Assembly (NCBI GenBank): GCA_033977485.1
Contig: CM066994.1
Span: 119,002,458-119,066,457 of the forward strand
Length of the DNA stretch: 64,000 nucleotides
Direction of reading: 5' to 3'
DNA from: Hydrangea macrophylla
Lineage: Eukaryota; Streptophyta; Magnoliopsida; Cornales; Hydrangeaceae
Both the position numbers and the translations under genes were made by a program. Positions within the stretch are counted from its first letter, which is position 1. Each line of letters begins with the position of its first letter. The notes under the pieces are model-generated. The model saw only the letters and a list, made by a program, of their open reading frames with translations, did no database searches and was not told the origin of the DNA. Of this stretch, positions 23,014 to 34,752 are shown piece by piece.

Positions 23014-23020
23014 TATATAA
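23014..23020 (+). promoter_or_regulatory. Candidate TATA box of the esterase gene
   Basis: TATATAA lies 60 bp before the ATG at 23080, which would leave a short 5' UTR. Plausible by position only. Confidence 0.4.
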
Positions 23021-23079
23021 CTAGATTACAAGAGTGGCCAAACCCACCTGACCCTGTTAAACAACACCACAAAGCAAAT

Positions 23080-25952
23080 ATGCTAGCCATTCTTATGTTT
23101 GTGCTCTTGGCCTACTCCGATCATGCCACGTCATCAAACCACAGAAACATCTTCATTTTGGCCGGTCAGAGTAACATGTCCGGCCGAGGAGGAGTCATAA
23201 ACGGCACATGGAACGGCGTCGTTCCTCGTACATGTCACCCCAAGAAGTCAATTTTGCGGCTAAGTGGTGGACTTAAATGGGTCATAGCCAAGGAGCCACT
23301 CCACTCAGACATCGATATAAACACAACCTGTGGGGTGGGACCTGGTTTGGCATTTGCGAACCGGGTTTTGAAGAAGGACTCGAGCCTAGGTGTGGTGGGT
23401 CTGGTCCCGTGTGCTGTGGGTGGGACCCGAGGGACCAAAATTAGTGAGTGGGCCCGAGGTAGCTATTTGTATGATCAGATGGTTAAGAGGGCTAAGGTGG
23501 CCCTGTTAGGTGGTGGGTTGATAAGAGCGGTCCTATGGTATCAAGGTGAGAGTGACACAGTGAATCAAGAGGATGCTTTGTTGTATAAGGGCAGATTGAA
23601 GAAATTTTTCACGGATCTGCGTGCTGACTTACAGTCTCCTATGGTACCAATAATTCAGGTATCGTGTTAGGGTTTGTTTGGGAAGATATAAAATAGGTCC
23701 AACTTTTATTTTCTACTCCCTCCGTCCCATTTTGAGAGTCCATTATTCCATTTTAGGATGTCCCAAAATAATGTCCACTTTCCTTAAATTGATGTACAAT
23801 TTTTACTTACTTTCCAAAACTATCCCTCCTTGAAATCTACACCAAGACAAAACTAAAAAAGTTGTTGTAATGATTAGGGGCAATTGTGGAAAGTATGTGT
23901 AGATTCTTTTTGTCCCTTTAATAATTTGAGTTCTAAAAAATGGACTCACAAAATGGGACGGAGGGAGTAATAAGTATTTTGATTTGACAAAAGTATATAT
24001 TTTACATGGATAAGGTATCAATCATAGTGTCACATATGGGCCAGGGTGGGCTTTACCCCTCTCCGCCTGAATTTTAAAAATTATAATTTTGGTTTTAAAA
24101 TTAATGAGTTTTTTTTTTTATTTTTTTTATTTTTTTATTTATAAATTGGCACTCTTTGGAATTTTAAAATTATATTTTTAGCTTTAAAATTTTTGAGCTT
24201 TACAAATAGGCCCCCTGGAATTTTAAAGGATACCCTATACTCCCTTCGTCCTCTTTTTTTGAGTCCACCTTTGGGAACTCAACTTATTAAGGGGATAAAA
24301 AGAATATACATCTACTTTCCATAATTGCTCCTAATTATTACAATAACTTTTTTTTGTTTTTGTCTTGGTATAGATTTCAAGGGAGGGTAGTTATCGAAAG
24401 TAAGTAAAAATTGTATACCAATTTAGGAAAGTAGACACTAATTTTAGGACATCCCAAAATAGAATATAGAACTCAAAAAAAGGTATGGAGGGAGTAATGT
24501 TTAAGTTTTTTCAAATAGATTTATATTATATTTCCAAATATTACATTTTAAAATTAAAAATTACATCTCTTACCCCTAAATGAGGTCTAAAACTAATTCT
24601 ACATTTTTCCTCCCTCGTTTAATTGGGGAATATTTGTGAGTTTTGTTTTTTTGAGGGATATTTGTGAATAATAATTGGGGTACTTGTGAATTTGTGCACA
24701 TGTAAATTTGTAATTTATGTTGAATTGGGAATTTATGTATACTAAATAGACCCAAAAAAATTCAACAAAAAATAAAAAAAGACCCAAAAAAACTTTCGAG
24801 AGAGGGCAAGATTTGAACCTGGTTTGGTAACCAATTATTTGAAATCATATCATATCATATATCTATATTATAATATAGAATATAGTTGCCATATACTCCA
24901 ACGTCATTGTGGCAACCATTCTTTTGTCTATATATGTTTTTAATTAATTGTTTCAATACTCTTTTTGTAACCGCAAAAAGCATTTAAGTCATATGACTTT
25001 TCACCAACACACTTAGGTCCGATTTGGCAACAATTCATGGTCTCTTCCGAAAATTGAAGTGAGTATGTTTGGCAAATGGTTTTTTGTGTTTCAATCGCCC
25101 AAAAAAAAAAGTGAGTCAATTTCATAAATTGACGATTGGCCAAAATTAATTTTTTGTGATATGTAAAAGCATAAATTATTGTCAAACAGATCCTTAGTTG
25201 TTATCCCGTGCAATGCACGGGTTTGGTATCTAGTTATTAATAAAGTTGAATATGTTTAATAACCACTTTTTAATAGTTTATTCAGAAATCAAAGATTTGA
25301 ATTTTTTCTATTAATTTAAAACAGTAAATAGAAACTTTTCTCACAACAATATCAAATGCTAAATAACTTATTAAACAAATCTTTACAAGAAAATCTCTTT
25401 TTGCAAATCTCTTTATTAAAAAAACTGTTTATTCCTACAGATATCCCACATGGGCTCATAAAGCCTTCTCAAACAATCTCTTTAAAGGGTTTCAATAACA
25501 AAATAATTAGACTGGTAAAGCTGTATATATGTGTATTTGGTTAGGTTATAGGAGATAATTTCAGATGGTGACGATCACATTATGTGACAAATATTGTTAT
25601 TTGAGCATTTTGTGTTTTCTCGGTGAGTTTTAATTAACATGTGCTTCACTGAATATTCAAATCTGCTTCACAAATATTCTTGATATCTGAATATTTTATT
25701 TCATATATATATATATATATATGTATATATTTGTAGGTTGCAATAACATCAGGACAAGGACCTTACATAGAGCAAGTGAGAGGAGCTCAATTGGGAACAC
25801 ACCTACCAAATGTGATATGTGTGGATGCCAAGGGACTGGCATTGAAACCGGACCACTTGCACCTTAGTACTCTGGCCCAGGTCCGGCTTGGGAAGATGTT
25901 GGCCAATGCATTCCTTCAGACCCAGTCAAGCCCAATCCACAATGCCCCATAA
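23080..25952 (+). CDS. SGNH-type carbohydrate esterase (At4g34215-like)
   Basis: Two exons, 23080-23658 and 25737-25952, joined in phase 0 across a GT-AG intron of 2078 bp; 264 aa, close to the roughly 260 aa I recall for the Arabidopsis relative. Residues 1-12 are hydrophobic and may be a signal peptide. Catalytic blocks of the SASA/DUF303 group are present: GQSNMSG with Ser31, LVPCAVGGT (107-115), WYQGESD (152-158) and DHLH with Asp232 and His235 in exon 2. Such enzymes are thought to remove acetyl groups from carbohydrates; the substrate cannot be told from sequence. The intron is swollen by three MITEs. Reading past exon 1 gives a stop three codons into the intron, so the 196-codon unspliced frame lacks the catalytic Asp/His. 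Confidence 0.9.
23716..23967. mobile_element. Stowaway-like MITE in esterase intron (copy 1)
   Basis: Begins CTCCCTCCGTCCCA and ends TGGGACGGAGGGAG, a perfect 14-bp inverted repeat, flanked by TA on both sides. This terminus and TA duplication are the signature of Tc1/mariner Stowaway MITEs. 252 bp. Confidence 0.92.
24240..24494. mobile_element. Stowaway-like MITE in esterase intron (copy 2)
   Basis: 255 bp; ends CTCCCTTCGTCC and ATGGAGGGAG, flanked by TA. The interior matches copy 1 in the opposite orientation (for example, the motif for 'AAAGTAGACACTAATTTTAGG' lies on the opposite strand in copy 1), so the two could pair in the unspliced transcript. Confidence 0.88.
25016..25193. mobile_element. 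Harbinger-like MITE in esterase intron
   Basis: Ends GGTCCGATTTGGCAAC and TTGTCAAACAGATCC are inverted repeats, flanked by TTA at 25013-25015 and 25194-25196. 178 bp, no coding. Confidence 0.65.
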
Positions 25953-26816
25953 AAGGTTGCATTATTGTGTATGGTGATAGTGTAGCTTCATCTTTTTTTA
26001 TGTGTTGTAGTTGGTCAGTTTTTTTTTTTTGGCTGAAATTGCAGTTGGTCAGTTGCCAAGTTCACACACACACACTCTCACACACTTCTGGGCTTGGACT
26101 CATTTAGGTTCCATTTCATTTGCGAATTTAGAGAAGAAAAATAAAATTATCTCATTCCTTTTGTTCGGCCAACTCGGATAGGATCTCATTCCTACTTTCG
26201 TGCTCTACTTAATTTAGTTTGTCATGCAAATAAAATTAGTTTAAAAATTCAGGTTGTGCTTTTATTTCTTGAAGCCCAAACTAGTTGACAAAAAATTTCA
26301 ACAAGTATTTACTTTCTAGGAGCGTAGGAATGGGTTTCTTCACTATCACATTTAGCACTCCAAAAATGAGCACAAGGAAGCCAATTTTGAGTAATGGGTG
26401 CACTTTTAATTTGGCTTGTTTACTGAGCTCATGTATAATTGAGTTTGGTTTGTTTATCAAACGAGTTTGAAATCTAAGTTTGAGCTTGACTCATATGAAC
26501 TACATAGCCTTTATCCAAACTTGACCTTGACTCGTATAAACTATCCGAACTCATGTCTCTTCTAAAACTACATAGTTTTATTATAGATAAATATAACCAA
26601 GCAAGCAGAATAGCCCTTAACAAGTCCGTTCTCTAGCATTTTCACAAGGCTACTTATGAGTCTTATTCAAATATGTTCGCGAGCTGTAGTCAAGTTCATT
26701 GTGCTTGAGCTTGACTTGTTCATTAAATTAGGTTGAAATCCAAAAATTTGACATGGTCTTATTTGTTTTGTTCTACTAGCAATGCTTTATATCACTTGCT
26801 TCCTAATTTAAGAATC
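25953..26816. other. Esterase 3' flank
   Basis: 3' UTR and intergenic sequence. It holds a short CA/CT-rich run near 26064-26086 and a low-copy-looking AT-rich stretch. No further gene seen. Confidence 0.5.
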
Positions 26817-26819
26817 TTA

Positions 26820-27088
26820 GAGTCTGTTTGATAAAACTGAAAAATTAAGTGCTGAATTTTAAGTATTGAAAATTTCAGGCGGTTGAATATGCAATATTGC
26901 AAACAATGTTTAAAGTAATGAAATATAATGCATTCAATGATTATTTTCAGTAGAATTTGTTCACTTAAAGTTTTCAGTGATTTTTTGACTGTTTTTTAAA
27001 GTAATTGATACATTATCAAACACACTGAAAAATAACAAGTGCTGGAAATTTTTATTTTCATTACTTAATTGGGTTATCAAACACACCC
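26820..27088. mobile_element. Tourist/Harbinger-like MITE, GTTTGATAA family
   Basis: 269 bp. Ends GAGTCTGTTTGATAA and TTATCAAACACACCC, flanked by TTA (26817-26819, 27089-27091). The body (AATTAAGTGCTGAATTTTAAG and similar) matches copies at 34477, 45292, 46007, 46817 and 47032. Confidence 0.85.
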
Positions 27089-27209
27089 TTAGATAGAAGT
27101 GTTTTGCAGTTTATGAATCTTAGATAGAAATGTAAACAGATAAGTATTGATTGCCAAAAAAGATACTTCCAAAATACATATCGGTATGTGGGGAGGACAT
27201 TTTTTTTGG

Positions 27210-27377
27210 GTAAGTCTATTGTGAGAAGCTTCTCATATGAGAAGGTAGATTTTAACTGTTAGATGAGCATCTAGCAATAAATGCTTCTCCAGATTCTTGG
27301 GAATCTTATGACTAGATGCTCATCCAACGGTTAAAACCCGTCTTCTCATATAAGAAGCTGCTCACTATAGCATTTGC
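27210..27377. repeat. Inverted-repeat MITE-like hairpin
   Basis: About 70-bp arms. The left arm contains GAGAAGCTTCTCATATGAGA and GATGAGCATCTAG; the right arm is its imperfect complement (CTAGATGCTCATC ... AGAAGCTGCTCAC). No convincing TSD. Confidence 0.65.
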
Positions 27378-27765
27378 CTTTTTTTTTTTTTTTTACTTAA
27401 TTTCAATGCAATAAATAATTTTTATGCAATAACATAAATCCTTCTTACCCATGCCCATGGGTAGCTCGATTGGGAGAATTTTTAGGTGTAGTTTGCCACT
27501 CCCAATGTACATTTATATATACAAGGATATGTTATTCAAAAGAGATATTACCCCCATTATAAAGTTCAAAGAATCCCACTAATGCTTGATCCATACCTGA
27601 ATAGAGGCTTTCAAAATTCAATCAACGAAGTTCCTTTGATGTAATGAATGTTAAAGCAAAATGATTATAAATCTAGAAGACAAATGATCACACTACTCTT
27701 GGATGTTACATTTTCTTTATTTGAACACATTTTTGGATCCACGTCTATATCTGATACACAAAAAC

Positions 27766-30700
27766 TCAGTATGGAGGTGGTGGGTAGACTCTTGTAGATG
27801 GAGGTGGTGGGTAAACTCCTGTAGATGGGAGTGGTGGGTACACTCCACCGGTTGGACCCGAAGCTGAAATATACATTGTTCAAAAACATAGTCATAAGAG
27901 AGAGCAAATTAATCATTGTGAAAATTTTGGAATTGTAGATCTATTTATGTATTATATTAGGGAATTGTTATTATCACTCCAAAATTAAACTAATGCACTC
28001 CATGCAGTCAATACAGTCTATGGAGTGCGAATAGCAATTCCTTTATATTATTGTATTTGTAACTTTGCCAAAATATTCAAAACTCAAGTGATGATAAAAC
28101 AGAATTAGCAAATCTATTTTGGGTATTACTTGGAGCCTGTTTGACATAGCTTTTTCAAGACCAACTTTCACTTTTTATATGATTGTTTAAAACCTGTGGC
28201 CGATTGCATTAGTCGTTAATTTCACAGCTTTTCAAAAATCAGATTCATTTTCATAGCTAAAAAAACCGCTTTCTCAGAAAACCTCCAATTTGTACCTTTT
28301 TAATTAAACTCCTATTCCAAAAAGTGTTCATTTTAAAAGCTAACCCAAACAGGGTCAAAGAGGAAACAAAATACTAAGCATGCAATAAATTACTAAAAAG
28401 TTAGTTTCCACTTTCCACGTTCCCTTATTTAAATCTGCAAACCAAACGAATCCTTAATGCGTGACAAACTGACAATTGAAATGTACCTTGTGGATAATAA
28501 CTTGGGGGTTGAGGAGGAGGCTGATTTGATTGGGAAGGGTACCCTGCAGGTGGAAATGACTGTGGAGGACAAGCAGGTGGTTGACTGGGAGGGTAAGATG
28601 AAGGTGGATATGATGAATTCGGCGGGTAATTTTGGTAAGAAGGTGGATAAGTTCCTGAATTAGGAGGGTATGTTTGGTATGCTGTGTTTGGCGTTTCTGA
28701 GTTAGGAGGGTATACATTATAAGGATTTGGGGTTGCTGAATTTGGAGGGTATGTTGAATTTGGAGGGTATGTCATAGGTGGAAATGTAGAGGGGGTCCCT
28801 GAATTTGGAGGGTATGTCATGTTTTGAGGTGGGGAAGGGTACCCTAAATTCGGAGGGCACGGCACGTAAGGTGATCCAGCAGGGTAAGCTGTGGTTTGTG
28901 GGTACTGTGCCGTAGGGCCTTGTGGTTGTGGGGTACTATTAGTATGTGATAACACGGTGGAAAGGGTTGCATTTGGTGTTGCATATGTTGGTGCTGGTGG
29001 AACATATCTTGTAGTTGTAGCAAATTTGGAGGGTGTCTCTAAATTTGGAGGGTTTGTCATGTTTTGATGTGGGGAAGGGTACCCTATTGGAGGGCACGGC
29101 GCGGCGTAAGGTGATCCCGTAGGGTGAGCTGTGGTTTGTGGAGCACTATTACTATATGGTAACACAGTGGAAAGAGTTGCATTTGGTGTTGCATATCTTG
29201 TAGTTGTAGCAGATTGCTGCAATGACCCAATCCAACACATTTAGCTATAATCAATAGGTTACATTTATAATATTTTTGGTTAAAATATCATTAAATTTGA
29301 AATTTGGGAAAGAAAAAAAGAAAAGATATTGGAACTTACTGCAGCATTTGAACATTGTATTGTGAGCCGAATATCTCCTGCATGTCTGTAACGGAATAGA
29401 TACCGTTTGAGATATTATAAACACTTAAGATGCTGCTTAGGAAAGCAAAGAACAGGTTCCATAGTAAATAAGTGAACAAATTCTATAAATTCAAGTGTTT
29501 GTGTTTGGTGAAAATCCATTTCTTGCACACGAGTCTATTCCTCGACTCAATACAACCATGGTTCTCATAAAAACTAGATAAAAAGTGAGATGAATGATAA
29601 ACCTGAACCAATTTTAATCATTTCCAAACAGGCTCCTAGTTTTGAATTACCTGCCAGATTTTGAATGAAGTGGCCAGGCAGTATCATCATAGCCTTGAGA
29701 AGTGGCCTTGTGGAGTTGAATCCTGGAAAGAGTTAAAAGAGTCTGATCGGTTCAAGTTGGAAAGGAGTAAACCACAATCACAAAATCTGATTTCTAGTTA
29801 TAGAGTTATCTTTAAAGAGTGATATTTAGTTATTTACCTTCCAGTGCAGACTAACTCATCTGTAGAGAGGCTGTAGCTATTCCACACCATCACATTAAGC
29901 TCTCGGAGGCCTTCAACAAGTGTGAAGACAAACTTCTCATGGAAAATGGGATTCTTACCTCCATCTAATTGAATCAATCAAGAAGTTCGATATATATCTG
30001 GATCAGGTACTTTGTATAAGAGCATCCACAATGGTGGGAGTGGTAGAACAACTTAGGAAAAATTTAAGTTCGGGAAGCTTGCAACGGTGAGAAGCGTGGG
30101 ACAAAATTAGGTTCAGTAGAATAGTAGAACTTAACTTTGTCATACGCGCGCCTAAATTTCGTTATTGTAGGACAAAACGGTCAAGTTAAAACTGTTTCAT
30201 AGTCAAATGGTTTAAAGAAAACTGTTTAAAATTGGAATGGTTGAAGGTAATCCGTTTGGAGCTCCAAACTGTTTTGTCTAAACCGTTTGATGATTTAGTG
30301 GTTTTTAATAAACCGTTTTCCATTTACAAGGCTGACAGTCAACCATTTGCGGTATTTTAGCTTTAAACAGTTTTATTTACACCGTCTCCACAGCTCCACC
30401 GCTACGATCGGCTAAGTTCCCATACCACTAATTAGCTTAAACTTAACCTAAGTTCAACCCCACCACTGGGGATACTCTAAGAACAAAAAAGACTGGAAGT
30501 CATTGGAAGAACATAAAAAGGACGTAATTAGGTGATGCGGAACACAAAGAAGAGATAATATGTGCCAAGAACCAACCACGACCAAAAAACCCATGATTCA
30601 TTGATAGCGCGCAATGAGAGGCTCAAGACTCAAAGTCGTGAGGTACGCTGCTTTTTGGCCAAACTCATGGTTTAGGTCAAAAGAAGCATTTTGCGTAATT

Positions 30701-31179
30701 CATGTTTTGCTTATTAACTTTGCTTAGGAGACTCCATTTCGGATGCCGTCTATGGCACTATTCTTCTATGCTTTCCTAGTACTCAAAATCGACCCTAACA
30801 CAAATTTTCCCCTTGTGGTTTTCATATTTTGCTACTATTTTTTGTATTTCAATGGGAGGGGCCGCATGGCAACAGATATTCTGATCAATATCATTCCAAT
30901 TTCTCTATGAGAATTAGGAGGTGTTTTAAGTTAACTAAGTCTATTAATTCAAGTATTTAGTGAATGTCCACAAGAGTCCATCCATAGTTCTTTGTCAATG
31001 TAGTTGGTTCTAATAAAAACCAACCGAAAGTAATATGCGGTTGAATCAAATCCTATTCTAAGCTTCCCAAACACTCTCTCATGCTTGTGTTTGTTGGTGC
31101 ATTCCAAAGTTCATAGTTTAACAGTTTAACTCTATGATTGATGAGGGATAAAAATCAAATCTGAAAAAGTAAATAGTTA

Positions 31180-31214
<35 letters not shown>

Positions 31215-31541
31215 CCTGAACTTGTTTTGGTTCGAAACTTGGAGCTCCCATACTCAAGACATACATAGGGGTCTTGCTTAGATATCCATTCTTTCTCATC
31301 CAGATTGTTGCATCCCACAACTATAATTTCAACATAATTAAAAAAAATAATTAAAGAACAAGATTTAGAAGATGATCAGATTGTTTGGCGATTGCCGCGA
31401 TCCTTTCAAGAATTGTGCATATAACTATATATATATATATATAATGAAAATGAATCTATTTGGTTGTGAATGTTCATTACCAGTGACCTCAAGCTGTTGG
31501 GCTTGAATTGCAGATGGGGTTGACAATGGTCCAGCTACCAT
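27766..31541 (-). CDS. C2-domain protein with proline-rich C-terminus
   Basis: Seven exons on the minus strand: 31481-31541, 31216-31320, 29838-29964, 29651-29722, 29340-29385, 28487-29216, 27766-27863; all GT-AG with matching phases, 412 aa. Residues 1-137 form a single C2 domain (LEVTVVGCNNL, QDPYVCLEY, NPIFHEKFVF) like plant elicitor-responsive/SRC2-type small C2 proteins, which bind membranes, often with calcium. Residues 138-412 are a Pro/Tyr/Ser/Asn-rich tail with repeated YPPNS units, and a block of about 60 residues (ATTTRY ... ATPNATLSTVL ... NMT) occurs twice. No signal peptide or membrane span. A CT microsatellite starts 4 nt inside intron 2, and a Harbinger MITE lies in the same intron. 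The domain call is strong; the exact function is unknown. Confidence 0.88.
27960..28042. mobile_element. Tiny hAT-like MITE in C2-gene intron
   Basis: 83 bp with inverted ends (GGGAATTGTTATTA / AATAGCAATTCCT) and a perfect 8-bp TSD TTATATTA (27952-27959, 28043-28050). It resembles one arm of the element at 33635-33793. Confidence 0.65.
28132..28356. repeat. MITE-like inverted repeat in C2-gene intron
   Basis: Ends GAGCCTGTTTGACATAGC and GCTAACCCAAACAGGGTC are roughly complementary. No clear TSD; probably an old hAT/Harbinger-type MITE. Confidence 0.45.
30020..30477. mobile_element. Harbinger-like element in C2-gene intron 2
   Basis: 458 bp. Ends GAGCATCCACAATGGTGG and the right end reading GAGTATCCCCAGTGGTGG on the other strand; TAA on both sides (30017-30019, 30478-30480). 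No transposase frame. Confidence 0.82.
31183..31212. repeat. (GA)n microsatellite beside a splice donor
   Basis: Fifteen GA units; on the gene strand, (CT)n begins just after the donor GTAC of exon 2 (exon ends at 31216). Confidence 0.95.
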
Positions 31542-33159
31542 GATTGGGCAGAGAGCTCTGTTTGGTATATTGAAAAAAGGGTACTACTTAAAAGGGTGGA
31601 GGAAAATGGGGAGGGCACTTCCCTTGTGGAGAGTTGACTTTGATATCTTATTCAACATCTCCTCCCAATATAGATATGTATATATATATATTAATGATAA
31701 TACAGCTAGACCACAAAGGTATTACCAATGTGTATGACCTTTTACACTTATTAAACACATTTTATGACAAGTCAGTTGAATAAGTCTTATTTTTTAGGTA
31801 TATGTTTGCAAAAAATAAAATAAAAATCAGGTTTAGGTCGCTCTCGTTCATGGTCGAGTCCTAACCAAACTGGCAAAAAGGACATTGCCTCCGGCTCTCA
31901 AAGCTTGTTCAATTTAGGACCCTAGGATCCGAGTCATCGAACACAGTTCAAAATCCAGTCAAGATTATTTATTTTAGCAGTTTGCTTAGGACCCCAAATG
32001 ACTCAGAGTCAGTCTTGCTTTCTTTTTCTATTGGGTCCTCAGAAAAACCACTTCATACTTGTTTGATATAAAGTTTGTCTTAAAAATGGTTTTGTATTGG
32101 ACACATTTTTCTTTGGAAGGATAAACTGTCTACATAGAGCTGTTTCACTTATGAACTATAATACTAATTTACTATTTCCAAACAGTCCCTTATATCAAGA
32201 GATTTAGAATTGGTCAGATGCGGCCGATATAGTCCACACCTCGTATATATAATGGATGGAAATTATTGCTGTCAATGTGCACAGAGTCAATGGAATCACA
32301 GTAGTTTAGACTAGTTTGCAGCTTCTAGTTTTGACTTCAAAAATTGAGAATAAAAGTTATCCAACTGGCTTAGCTTTCAATCCACCAGACATCTGAACTT
32401 GGGAGGTGATTATTATTTTTCTACATTAATTAATATAAACAGCTATCTGTATCAATTAATTTGAAATAAAAGCCCCTCTCAGAAGATTTGATAAGCTCTG
32501 TAGCAACTAGTAACTAATAAAATAATGTGACGATTAACTGATTAAACATGGAAAAAGGGTGAAGCCTTTGTATATTTACAGCTAATTGTTAACCCGGCTG
32601 TGGGCTGTTATTTGTTGGCTCTTGTCTCAAACAAGTAAGGTCCATTTGATACAACTTCTGTTCCTGTGGTTCAATCACAAAATAGGAGGGGAGAAAAAAA
32701 AAAACAATTTTTGATCAGAAGTTGCCCAACGTAATTTTTGTTTAACCGTACACATTTTTTGCGATTGCATAATAGGGTTTGCCAAACAACTTTATTTTCA
32801 CTTTGATAATTCTACAATCACCTGTGATTTTAAAAAACTATTGTCAAATACCCTCTCTAAGTCTGACAGTACTTTCAAGGGTTTTCACAGCTAAAACAAA
32901 AACTTTTTCCCTCCTAATATACAAGTTATTACAGAAAAGATAACCTAGCCTGACAGGTCTAAGTTATGAATCACATGTCCGACTTAACTTTGGGTTAAAC
33001 TTGGACACAAGTATCAAGTAAAAATCCGAACTTTATCCATAACAATTTGATCATTTATGTGTAGAAATATAGACAATATGTGTGATTACAAAAGCATCCC
33101 CATTGTGTGTATGATAGAGTCAAATTTGTCATGACACATGCCTTGCACCTTCATTGTAT
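31542..33159. other. Upstream region of the C2 gene and intergenic DNA
   Basis: The first few hundred bases upstream of 31541 should hold the minus-strand promoter; no clear TATA box was picked. A MITE-like stretch with GTTTGCCAAAC and GTCAAATACCCTC lies around 32640-32870. No gene seen. Confidence 0.45.
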
Positions 33160-33168
33160 CTGTTATAT

Positions 33169-33342
33169 GAGTAATATTTGGGACACAACCTTCATACAAT
33201 TTTCATACAACCTTCTTAAAAGATGTGTCTATCTCTCTCCTGTGATGTCACTGGACCCCACAGTGACACAGGAAAGAGATAGACACATCTTTTGGGGAGG
33301 TTGTATGAAAGTTGTATGAAGGTTGTGCCCCAAGTATTACCC
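33169..33342. mobile_element. Mutator-like hairpin MITE, 174 bp
   Basis: Almost entirely inverted repeat. The ends read GAGTAATATTTGGGACACAA and, from the right, GGGTAATACTTGGGGCACAA. Flanks CTGTTATAT and ATGTTATAT (33160-33168, 33343-33351) are a 9-bp TSD with one mismatch. The element at 50693-50800 has related ends. Confidence 0.8.
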
Positions 33343-33453
33343 ATGTTATATATGCTTTTAATTGTGTCAGATTTTTGCTCGGTTCTTAACTACAGCGAGT
33401 CAGTTAACTCTTACAAAGTATAGTATTGTGGTTGTACAACACTCAAAAATATG

Positions 33454-34123
33454 TAGGGGTGGGCAAACAATTCGGTTAACCGAACTAATCGAACCGAACA
33501 TTTAATTTTAATTCGATTATTTTAGTTAAAATTTTTAGTTCGGTTAAAAATCGAACCGAATTAAAAATTTCAGTTCGGTTAACAGTTGCCTCTAGGCAAA
33601 CTGAATCGAACCAAAAAAAATTGAATTATTTATAAGGTGATGTTATTTCCACTCCATCGTTGAACTAAGGCACTCCATGGTAACATTCTTAGAGCATGTG
33701 GTACCATATATGCATCATACACGATACCACATGCTCTAAGAGTGGTACCATGGAGTGGCTTAGTTCAATGATAGAGTGGCAATAATAATTCCCTATTTAT
33801 ATAGTTTTTATTTTCTATATTATTAATATACTTATATAAAACTAAAGATAATAAAACATATGTATTTTTACAATTGAAAAAAAAATATTTTTTTTTGCAA
33901 TATGAAAGAGAAAGAAAAAAAAACCCATAAAAAAGTTATTAAAAAAATAAAAATAAAAATAACAAATTGGATTTTTTACAATTCGGTTAACCGAATAACC
34001 AAACCAAACCGAATTTGTAATTCGGTTAGCCGAACTGAACCAACCGAATTAAATTTTAGTCAATTAACAGTTAACGTTTTGCCAAACCGAACCGAACCGA
34101 TCTAACCGAATGCCCACCCCCTA
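33454..34123. mobile_element. hAT-type element, 670 bp
   Basis: Inverted ends TAGGGGTGGGCAAAC / TAGGGGGTGGGCATTC (right end, other strand). Perfect 8-bp TSD AAAATATG at 33446-33453 and 34124-34131. Subterminal regions are packed with TTCGGTT/AACCGAA repeats on both sides. No transposase. A smaller element is nested at 33635-33793. Confidence 0.87.
33635..33793. mobile_element. Hairpin MITE nested in the hAT element
   Basis: 159 bp, strongly palindromic (arms about 65 bp around ATATGCATCATAC). Flanked by TATTTATA (33627-33634, 33794-33801), an 8-bp TSD. Lies wholly inside 33454-34123. Confidence 0.75.
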
Positions 34124-34131
34124 AAAATATG

Positions 34132-34476
34132 ACCATTCAAAGTTTAAAAAAAAAAAAAACCCAACACCCAACAAATTAATTGTTCTGGAACAAAATAGCC
34201 ATTGAGCCTAACAATCCATGCCTATAAAAACACCTCTAACTCACCAGTATTTTTAATTCATTATTCCCTTCATTCTTAAAACCTCCTCCTCGACATCAAT
34301 TCTTTTACACTCTATTCAACCAATAATACAACAGTCAATCGTTTTCTTAATAAATTAAATTAAGTCTGAGCTGAGATCTAATAATTTCCCAACCCCCCAA
34401 AAAAAAAAAAAAACTGATGTCTAATTGATCAGTAAGCTAAAGGCAAATAACGAGTGATTAGTTTAGCAAAAAAAAA
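34132..34476. other. Intergenic DNA upstream of RER1
   Basis: Contains TATAAAAA at 34223-34230 followed by pyrimidine-rich sequence, about 690 bp before the RER1 start. It could be a distal promoter or chance. No gene seen. Confidence 0.35.
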
Positions 34477-34752
34477 GGTGCGTTTGATAAAACTAAAAAT
34501 TAAGTGCTGAAAATTAAGTGATGGATTTTAAGTACTTAAAATTTTAAGTGATTGAATTTGTAATACTAAAAATTGTGCTTCAACTACTGAATTAGAATGC
34601 ATTCAGTGATTAATTTCAGTTGTAATTTTTCACTGAAAGTTTTTAGTGATTTTGTGGCTGCTTTTTCAATTAAGTGGTATGTTATCAAACGCACTGAAAA
34701 AGAATAACTGCTGAATCTTTTCATTTTCAGCACTTAATTGGATTATCTAACA
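34477..34752. mobile_element. Degenerate GTTTGATAA-family MITE in the RER1 promoter
   Basis: GGTGCGTTTGATAAAACT at the left and GGATTATCTAACAT at the right; the interior matches the Tourist-like family (AAATTAAGTGCTGAAAATTA). The TSD is not clean. It lies 160 bp upstream of the RER1 ATG. Confidence 0.65.

Noticed and set aside
23080..23670. Single-exon 196-aa esterase
   Set aside because: Lacks the catalytic Asp/His block, which is found in frame in a second exon at 25737-25952 with proper GT-AG borders.
28457..28663. Plus-strand frame of 68 codons
   Set aside because: Antisense shadow of the proline-rich exon of the C2 gene.
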